Under the pieces are notes generated by a model. The model was not told where the DNA came from. It saw only the letters and a list, made by a program, of their open reading frames with translations, and made no database searches. From positions 248,001 through 312,000 of the forward strand of contig JAFJTR010000010.1 of assembly GCA_022559985.1 (NCBI GenBank): DNA of 64,000 bases. The letters run 5' to 3'. The DNA is from Parastagonospora avenae f. sp. tritici 18332-5 (taxonomy: Eukaryota > Ascomycota > Dothideomycetes > Pleosporales > Phaeosphaeriaceae). This document shows positions 56,686-64,000 of the stretch, piece by piece. A program made the position numbers and the translations under genes. Each line of letters starts with the position of its first letter. Within the stretch, counting starts at the first letter, position 1.

Positions 56686-57078
56686 AGCGCTCGGTGCCCG
56701 AAGACTTGTTGTGTATCACTGATAAGATCGAGGGCGATCGACATGGAAGGGACTCGCAGAGCCCCACTACCTGGGTCGGATAGTAAGTACCATATTTGTC
56801 TGCGTTGTATGATCAGGTTTCTGGAGAAATAGAAGCTCCACAATCACTTGAGGACTGCCGCTCAGTCTCGCGATGTTGCAGGGGTCCTCGGTGTCCGAAG
56901 ACTTGTGGTGTGACGTTAATATGAATGCTGTGCGACTTATCCAGATAGTAAGCGACCTGCTGAAGCCCCGCTTACGATGCTAGGCATCAGTCCTCATTTC
57001 ATTATCAGGTTTTCTGGGGAGATGCAAGCTCCAAAAACAAGGTCTAGATTGCGCTTCAGCCTCGCGATGTTTACCGGA
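56686..57078. repeat. Degenerate direct repeat, period ~193 bp, two copies
   Basis: Blocks recur at about 193-bp spacing: GGTG(C/T)CCGAAGACTTGT near 56693 and 56889; GATAGTAAG near 56777 and 56945; ATCAGGTTT(T)CTGG near 56812 and 57005; TCTCGCGATGTT versus CCTCGCGATGTT near 56867 and 57060. Other positions have diverged heavily. May be an old tandem duplication of a gene fragment. Confidence 0.55.
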
Positions 57079-58041
57079 TAGTTGTCGCGCAAGATTGTCT
57101 GGGTCACACTCAGTGCAGGTCTTGACCCAAAAGGCTACATGCCGCGACTGGGATTGTACGTTAGGCGAGCCAGGGATGCAGCAATTCGATCGCAAAATCG
57201 ACGCAGCTTGGCGAAAACGCCTTCCGCCATGTCTACTGTAGTTTCCACACTCTCCGCTCTTGCCGGAAGATCATCTCGCGAGTTCAACGCAAACCCCTAC
57301 AGACCTCATATTGTCACACTTGATTATCCTCAAACTCTCCAGCAGCATCTCCACAGACTCTCCGCTTTCAACCCTGCACGTTGTTCGCCTGCGCCACAAG
57401 CTTAATTTAGATTTCCCATGGAGTATAGCGCACTAGGTATCCTGCTGGAACGATGAGTTCGGCAGCGCGATTCAGATCGCACCAAAACGCTGTCCCATAC
57501 GGATATTCAGGCACATTCCCTCGTCGATGGTAAGCAATCTGGCGGGGGAGTGCGACTGTGCGACCTCATCTCGGTGCAGATCGCAACGTTGGCGGAAGAG
57601 GCTGGGTTGAGCGCAATTCAGGCGTAGACGAACATCTGTCTGGTAAAACCCGTTGGCTTGACCTACGTAGACATGTCGCCAAAGTGAACACAGGCTTCGG
57701 GATATTACAGTAAGCTGAGTGGGCGTATCGCCCGTTGCGATAATGCCTATCCAATTGTGGTTGCATGCCTACGCCCCGTGAACTGGGATGTAACTCACAT
57801 ATGCAGTCAGCCACCCTACACAACTTAGTGTATTCCCAAACCCCAGCTCTACCTTACCTTTGTGGGTATATGCGACCATAAGCCGACCCACATCTAAACA
57901 TGCGGTTTTCTAAACCCATTTTCCTGCCTTGCAAGGGTGGGGTTGGCGGGCTGATCAAAACCACACTCCCACCCTCACTGCTGCTGATTCATACCCCACC
58001 TGTTCCGAGCAGAGAGGCTTCGTCACCACCTCATCGCAGCA

Positions 58042-59489
58042 ATGAGCAACCTTACCACAACTCCCGTCATCCCTCCACCGCCTGGAACACAGTCAAATTT
58101 TCTTAATCCAGTCGACCAGCTGACAGCTGTGTATGTCACGTCCGGTATCGTGCTTGCGCTCCCGACCATAGGGATAGCTGCACGGCTGTTCGTGAAGACG
58201 ATTGTTGTTCCTGGTAGCCACAAAGTCGAGGACTATCTGAGTTACTTTGCCTTCGCCTCATTTGTTTCCTATGTCGCCGTCATCCTCCATCTCTCTGGCA
58301 TGGGCCTAACCCACCACATGTACGATATTCCTGTTACACAGATCTCTGACCTCTTGTACTGGATCAACATCGTGTACTGCATGTACTCTATCCCTACAGC
58401 TGCTGCAAAGCTTTCAGTACTGTTCCAGCTGAGGTCGATATTCACCACTGGCACCAAAAATGCTGTCTATTGGGTTATCAGTGGGTATTCACGACGCCGG
58501 CTGCGATCTACTGCAATGACTGACCAGATTTAGTTGCCTCCATCGTTGTCAATTCTTTTTTCTACACTGGGCTCTTCTTTTCCTACGTATTTCAGTGCTG
58601 GCCGCGAGAGAAGATTTGGCTTGGGGACGCGGTCGCTGGCAAGTGCACCGATGCTATCCAAGTGAATCTTAGTTCCGGAGTACTTAACATCATATCCGAT
58701 GTCGAGGCCCTTCTCATTCCGACTTGGGCTATTTGGCACCTCTCGCTGTCCTTGAAGCGCAAGCTGGCTGCCTTGTCCGTCTTCGGTGTCAGTTCAATGT
58801 ATGTATCATGCCTTCGAGAACATTGCTTTCCACTTGCTAATAGCGTACGAACAGTGCGATTGCGATCGGTATTGGAGGCATGTACATCCGTGTCGTTCTA
58901 CTTACGAACATCGATCAGACTTGGTGGCTCACAAAGCTTGCGTTACTCGTGTAAGTACTTCCCCAATAACTTCACTTGTGCGAGTACAAAAATGCTAAAT
59001 TCAGCACTCAGGACTGCTGAAATCTCTATTGTAATATTTGTTGGCTGTATGCCTTCTTTCTCTCGGCTCTATCACCATTACCGCGGAACTGGACCTTCCG
59101 CAAAGGCCTCGCCCAAGTCTTCCAAAGCTGAGATCGTGACATTCGGGTCATCTGAGAACAAGCGAAAATCGGGCAAGGGTGGCAAAATGTTAGATACCAT
59201 GGCCAGATACATGGGCACTGGCGGTACTGGCATGACCACACTGGGCACTCAGGGCGGCTTCGATAACGAGGATACGGTCGAACTGCGCGCAAACACCACT
59301 TCTACAGCTAACGCTGGCGGTGCGACCATACCTGAGACCTACACTCAAATGAGTGAAATGGAGAACGGTAGCCAACATTCAGTCTCAAACCCAAATGACG
59401 CCCAAAACCACATCTGGAAGACTAGCCAAGTCCTCCAGACCTACTCCAAGCTTCCGGACGACGAGTGGAAGAACAGAAGGAATACATGA
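58042..59489 (+). CDS. Rhodopsin-domain (PTH11-like) integral membrane protein
   Basis: Seven-helix fungal membrane protein of the rhodopsin-domain/PTH11-related group, possibly a receptor. Exons 58042-58480, 58534-58798, 58855-58950 and 59012-59489 give 425 residues. Helices include TAVYVTSGIVLALPTIGIAA, YLSYFAFASFVSYVAVIL, LLYWINIVYCMYSIPTAAAK, SFFYTGLFFSYVFQCWP and SIVIFVGCMPSFSRLYHHY. The WP after helix five and the RLYHH after helix seven are usual in this group. No CFEM domain precedes the helices. The ~135-residue cytosolic tail is Ser/Thr/Gly-rich. Ligand and signalling are unknown. Confidence 0.83.
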
Positions 59490-60231
59490 GTATTAGTGGT
59501 GTCGGCGCAATTTCGTGTATAGTTGTTAGTAATATTTCGTGTCCTTGGATATCTTTCGAGTATGCAATGTATGGCGCAATCTGCCCTATGTGCTACTCCT
59601 CTATTATGGATAAACCATGCGTGTGCAAGATATTCTTCCTTCAACGATACATTTGATTCCCGTGCAAATACAGTAAAATCTGCGCATGTGTCTACCGCTG
59701 TGCAGCACATAAAGGTGGTGGCCTTGAACGCATTTCTTCGCAACATGCACTTCCAAGTCAAGTTTGTTCATTTTGTCTACTATTACCAAGACACTCCCGC
59801 ACATCTAAATTTGGCGACGAAGAGCGGGTCTTTGTGAAAGGTCGTACTTTATGCCAAGGCTCTGCTGATGTCCAAGCCTTACGCCCGGGCGGTAACGATT
59901 TATCCATCCACCCGCCGAGGCTGACAACACTAGCCCTCTTTCGAAACTCCCCGAAGCCGTTCATAGCCTCATTTGTCTAACCCCGGCGACCAGCTCGTCG
60001 GTAAGGGCGCCTAGTCATCGACTATTTCTAGCCCCCACCACAACCCAGTAATTGCATCCAGAATGGATACTCGTCTTGGGGCTATGCGTAGATTCTTAGG
60101 TACTAGGCAGAAATCGCGGATCCACCCGAAGCCGCCACTCCAACCTGTTGCTTCTAGCCAAAAGACCTCAGGACTCATATATCAAGCGTATATTGACTTG
60201 TTCCTTTCATTTTCTCACTATTCGCAACGCT
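59490..60231. other. Spacer before P450
   Basis: 742 bp, no coding signal apart from short frames. An in-frame non-ATG extension of the P450 exon reaches 60148. Confidence 0.4.
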
Positions 60232-62197
60232 ATGATGTCTTCAGTCATCCCAATGGCCGTCGTGCCATTCTGTCTCGGTGTGCTCATGCATTTGGGCCTT
60301 TTCATCCGTGGTGAATGGCACCTTCAAGCCCCACATATCGTCCTAGGCCATGCGCTTGTCTTCACTCTCTTGTTAGCTAAGCAGCTAGTCTCTGGAATCT
60401 CAACTTGGTATGGTGTCGCGCTACCTTTCGTGGTCTATCTTTGTGGCCTTTTTGGCAGCATGGCCGTTTATAGGCTCTTTTTCCACCGCCTGAGGTCTTT
60501 CCCAGGCCCTCGTCTAGCCGTATTATCGAAGCTATGGCACGTCTGGCTTTGCAGAGGCTCTAAGAATCACCTTGTGCTCGAGTCATGGCGTCAGAATTAC
60601 GGGACTTTTGTCAGGACTGGTCAGTAGTTCCTAGCCATCAGCTTCGCCTAATCGCGCGCACTGATTTGTCCTGCAAGGCCCGAGCGAGATCACTATCTTC
60701 CATCCAGCCGGACTCGAATGGTTAGATGGGCCTCAGAATCGCAACGCCAGATCTGACTGGTATGACCTCTTGCATCCAAGCGTCCAGGTGTTTAGCAGAG
60801 ACCCTGCTATCCAGGTTGCTCGTCGCAAAGTTTGGGACAAGGCAATGTCGTTGTCCGGTACGTGCCCTCCGAATTTCAGTCTGATATCGTTAGCCATCTC
60901 TGAGCTAATATGACTGCGCAGCCGTTAAGCAGTATTATCAAAGGATCACATTCCATGTCCTAGAACTCGAGAAAATAATCGGCGCTCAGAGATCCAAGCC
61001 CATAGTTATGAACGACCTGTTATACCGGATGACCTTCAACGTGCTAAAAGACATTGGTTTTGGCCATGCGAATGAGGAGGTCGAAGATGGGGCTTCCAAA
61101 CTTGGAGGATCCCTGACCATCATCGGGCCAACAAATCCCGCGCCCTGGATTCTCCGGATGGCATTCGCGCTCTTTCCGGGTGTTTGGAACATTCCACACT
61201 GGTTCAAATTTCTTGAGATGACTCAGGGAGTCGTTATGAAGAGGCTAAGCGTAAGAATTTACAATGTGAAGTGCCTTGGGTGTCGATTTAGCTGACAGTC
61301 CACAATAGAGTCAGCCAGAATCTGTCGATATAGCTTCGTTCTTCCTTGAGGATGCGCAACGTAAGGAAGCAGATATGATCAGCCGTGAAGCAGTCGGCGG
61401 CGACTGCGGTGTTATACTCCTCGCGGGAAGGTTAGTGCTACCCTGAACTCTGAACATACTCGGACAGCGATCTGACGCGCAGCAGTACCTCCGGGCCTAG
61501 TCTGATCCTTCTATTTTACTGCCTTGCCCGCTGGCCCGAACATGCACAGAAGATTCGCCAAGAGCTGCGGAATGTAGACTACAATGACATGGCGGCTTTA
61601 TCTGCGCTGCCTCATCTTACGGCCACGATCAATGAGTCTCTGAGACTTTACCCTGCGGGGCCAACCTTTGGGTCGCGAATAACCGGGCCGGAAGGTCTCA
61701 ATTGCGACGGCGTATATATTCCAGGGGGTACCAAAGTTGTTGCTCCACGCTGGAGTACTGGACGACGTAAGTTATTGCCGAGCTCTCTGACTTTGTACAT
61801 TTCTGGCCACTTCTGACACTTGTTCTTTTGATATCAGTTGAAGAAGCCTATGAGACTGCGCACGAGTTCATTCCTGAACGCTGGTACAGCAAACCCGAAC
61901 TTGTCAAAGACAAGAGAGCCTTCGCACCTTTCTCTATGGGTATGTCAACCTTTGCACCAGGGTTCCCCAACATCTCAAAAACAGTGTCGAGACTAACTCT
62001 CTATAGGCCGTAACAGCTGCGGTGGCAAAAAGGTAGCCATGTCTCAGATGAGACTTGCCGTTGCTATACTTGTCTCCAAGTATTCCATTCGTTTTGCACC
62101 AGGGACAACTGATGAGATGAGTGTGGAAAAGGATATGAGGGACCAATTGACGCCACTTCCTGGTGATCTAAAGCTGGTTTTTGAGAAATTGGAATAG
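60232..62197 (+). CDS. Cytochrome P450 monooxygenase
   Basis: Heme-thiolate monooxygenase anchored in the ER. Seven exons, 60232-60619, 60678-60857, 60922-61250, 61309-61430, 61483-61766, 61838-61939 and 62007-62197, join in frame to 531 residues. The N-terminus has three hydrophobic helices before the proline hinge FFHRLRSFPGPRLA. The I-helix motif LLAGSSTSGPS is rebuilt across intron 4. ExxR is NESLRLYP, PERF-type is FIPERW, and the heme loop FSMGRNSCGGKK (Cys ~473) is completed by intron 6. The multi-helix anchor is common in fungal secondary-metabolism P450s. Substrate unknown; no core synthase lies in the window. Confidence 0.92.
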
Positions 62198-63215
62198 CCT
62201 TCTTGTAAATCAGTTATGTAAATCCAGACTTTTTGCTGCGTTGTTCATCTTGTTGGCGTACTTCTACGTCTTTAAATGGTGACTTTGTCGTACCTCCACC
62301 TGGGCAGACTATCTAAGACGGTATTAGAGAGGAAGGTCCGAAAAAGGCACCGAGGTGTGGGAGTATCCATAGTTGCTTGCATGTGCGCTCGTCTATTATA
62401 TTGCATCAAGTTCGAAAAGCAGAGCGGCAACCATAATTGCTGCAGTCATCACAACCGGTCAGAAACATTGTAAGCGCGCCTAGTGGATCAAATTCGTTTA
62501 CAACTTCCTGAAATGGTGCTCTTCATACCTGTCTCCGGGCTTTCATACGCCCCTTCAATAGCTTCATCTCGAATTGTGGCTTCATGTTGCGTATCCGGAG
62601 CGTGTCTCAACTTTGCTTTTCTTCTTAAGTTCCGAATTAGACTTCGCAGGTTCCGAAGAAACCAACGAAAGCACTGGCCAGCATCTATCTTGGTAGATTT
62701 GTACGTGACAATTGTCATCGATTACTACACAGATTGTAAGGACGACGAGGTGAAATGCAGTGCACGGGAAGTAACATTCCTTGGCCCCATGCATCCTCTC
62801 GTATTCATGCACGCCTACCCTGAGGTCGCGTGCGCCAAGATCAGCACTAGCGAGGGTTGCGCCGGACTCGGTGACGCCTTGTTGAATATTGCTTATGTGC
62901 CGCACCGAGGTAGACAGTTGTTTGGTGGTATTCGCGAACGGCTGTGTTTTCATCCTCATGCAAAGGATCCTTGGAAGCCACGCGACCGAATGTCAGGTCC
63001 TGCGGGTCGGACTTGTAAACCAGGCTTGCGGAGAGCGGAATCCTTCATATTATTGTGTATATATATTAGGCATTGAGGTCTCTGTAGCACGATCGTACGT
63101 CAAGCTTCGAGAACGAAATTCGAGGTGGGCAGCGAGATTTGTCTTTGCACATGTCTGCTTGAGAACCTTGTACGCTCTAAATCATCAACTTATTTGTCGA
63201 TCGTTCACTGCCGCC
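62198..63215. other. Spacer between P450 and lipase
   Basis: 1 kb without a supported gene. The longest frame (62483-63076) has no domain and random composition. Confidence 0.4.
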
Positions 63216-64000
63216 ATGTTGAAGGCTCGGTATTTATTTTTGTTACTCTCGAGAAGCGCTGCATTCAGCGTCGACTTGTCCGCTCTTTCGATCAGGCAAA
63301 CGGCTGCTCCCAACCAACTTCCTGATGGAGTTCTCCCCGCACTTGCCTTTGAGCGATCGACGTGGGCAACAGGATCGGTATACCAAGACCCGTTCTACCA
63401 AATTTCTCCTGGATGGGCAGAGGCCGATTTCGGTACCGTCTTCAAAGTAGAAGATATGGACCCAACTGTCTACACTATTCCTCCAGCGACATCGATTTCA
63501 CGAATACTCTACCAAAGCAAAAGCTACTCTGGAAAGAAGACTCCTACATCCGGATACGTTCTATTTCCCTACAGCCCTCGCAAAATTAAAGGTGGCAATG
63601 TCCCAGTGGTGCTTTGGGGGCATGGTACTTCGGGTCTACACCCAGAAAGTGGCCCATCTCACCTGAGAGACCTTTGGCAGAATGCTCAAGGACCCACACC
63701 TCTTGTCCAGCAAGGTTACGTCGTTGTGGCGCCTGATTATGCCGGACTCGGCGTGAGCAAGAACGCTGCTGGACAGAACATTACGCACGAATACCTAGCA
63801 AGCCCTGCTCATGCGAACGATATGGAATATGCTTTGAAAGCAGCACGCTCAGCGTTTCCAATCCTTGGTAAAAAGTTTGCGACTATCGGCCATTCCCAAG
63901 GAGGCGGTGCAGTTTGGAGCTTCGCAGAGCGCATGCGAACAAATCCTATCGACGGCTATCTGGGAGGAGTAGCAATATCCCCAGTCACGCGACTTCTTGA
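63216..64000 (+). CDS. Secretory lipase (LIP family), 3' partial
   Basis: Frame open to the window edge, 261 complete codons. The ATG at 63216 opens a signal-peptide-like segment (MLKARYLFLLLSRSAAFS). Then FYQISPGWAEADFGTVFKVE, GYVLFPYSPRKIKGGNVPVV, LWGHGTSG, APDYAGLG, ANDMEYALKAAR and the nucleophile elbow TIGHSQGGGAVW (Ser ~227) follow in the order of the fungal/Candida secretory lipase family of alpha/beta hydrolases. Probably an extracellular triacylglycerol lipase or esterase. The C-terminal Asp and His of the triad lie beyond the window. Confidence 0.88.
   Translation, partial: MLKARYLFLLLSRSAAFSVDLSALSIRQTAAPNQLPDGVLPALAFERSTWATGSVYQDPFYQISPGWAEADFGTVFKVEDMDPTVYTIPPATSISRILYQSKSYSGKKTPTSGYVLFPYSPRKIKGGNVPVVLWGHGTSGLHPESGPSHLRDLWQNAQGPTPLVQQGYVVVAPDYAGLGVSKNAAGQNITHEYLASPAHANDMEYALKAARSAFPILGKKFATIGHSQGGGAVWSFAERMRTNPIDGYLGGVAISPVTRLL

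Larger units (their letters stand above)
56281..58041. other. 1.8-kb spacer with degenerate repeats and gene relic
   Basis: No intact gene. Holds the relic exon at 56421-56609 and the degenerate tandem repeat at 56686-57078 listed next. Frames at 57082-57405 show no recognised domain. Confidence 0.45.

Noticed and set aside
62483..63076. 197-codon frame between P450 and lipase
   Set aside because: No hydrophobic pattern, domain or plausible promoter; likely chance.
1..64000. CRISPR arrays, intact transposons, replication origins
   Set aside because: No regularly spaced identical repeats, transposase motifs or terminal inverted repeats were seen, and the gene structure is eukaryotic.

Overview
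The window comes from a filamentous ascomycete (Pezizomycotina). Nearly every gene carries short GT-AG introns of about 45-95 bp with CTAAC/CTGAC-like branch sites. Genes lie on both strands without operons. The families present (HET domain, fungal ULD/CorA-like protein, PTH11-like rhodopsin-domain protein, secretory LIP lipase) are typical of that group. A dothideomycete is my best guess from overall style, but nothing in the sequence proves the class. Coordinates given for spliced genes run from start codon to stop codon. All exon joins were checked by reading frame, not by transcripts.

The left part, about 0-43.4 kb, is mostly housekeeping. It holds a 5'-truncated ULD/CorA-like membrane protein, HEM3 (heme), NCS2/CTU2 (tRNA thiolation), a PTM1-like seven-transmembrane protein, a thioredoxin, TRS31 (TRAPP), a coiled-coil protein and an orphan protein. 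Next come the vacuolar-type Ca2+ pump PMC1 and, across a 2.7 kb divergent spacer, the C2-domain phosphatidylserine decarboxylase PSD2. Then follow the kinetochore protein DSN1/MIS13, a MEIOB-like meiotic OB-fold protein, INO1 (inositol synthesis), a two-LIM-domain protein, a secreted proline-rich tandem-repeat protein, SAM35/metaxin, a methyltransferase and methionine aminopeptidase 2. PMC1, PSD2 and INO1 link calcium, phosphatidylserine/phosphatidylethanolamine and inositol-lipid metabolism within about 17 kb.

The right part, about 43.5-64 kb, is looser and looks accessory. It holds a HET-domain protein, a frameshifted Hsp70-like gene, a three-hevein-domain lectin gene interrupted by a stop codon just after its signal peptide, a short-chain dehydrogenase, an acyl-CoA oxidase-like enzyme with a peroxisomal tail, a degenerate repeat region, a rhodopsin-domain membrane protein, a cytochrome P450 and a secreted lipase cut by the window edge. 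Spacers exceed 1 kb and broken genes appear only here.

The most unusual signal is compositional, not a gene. In at least seven genes on both strands, the coding strand switches abruptly from C-rich to G-rich part-way through the open reading frame. No tRNA, rRNA, intact transposon or CRISPR-like array was recognised.
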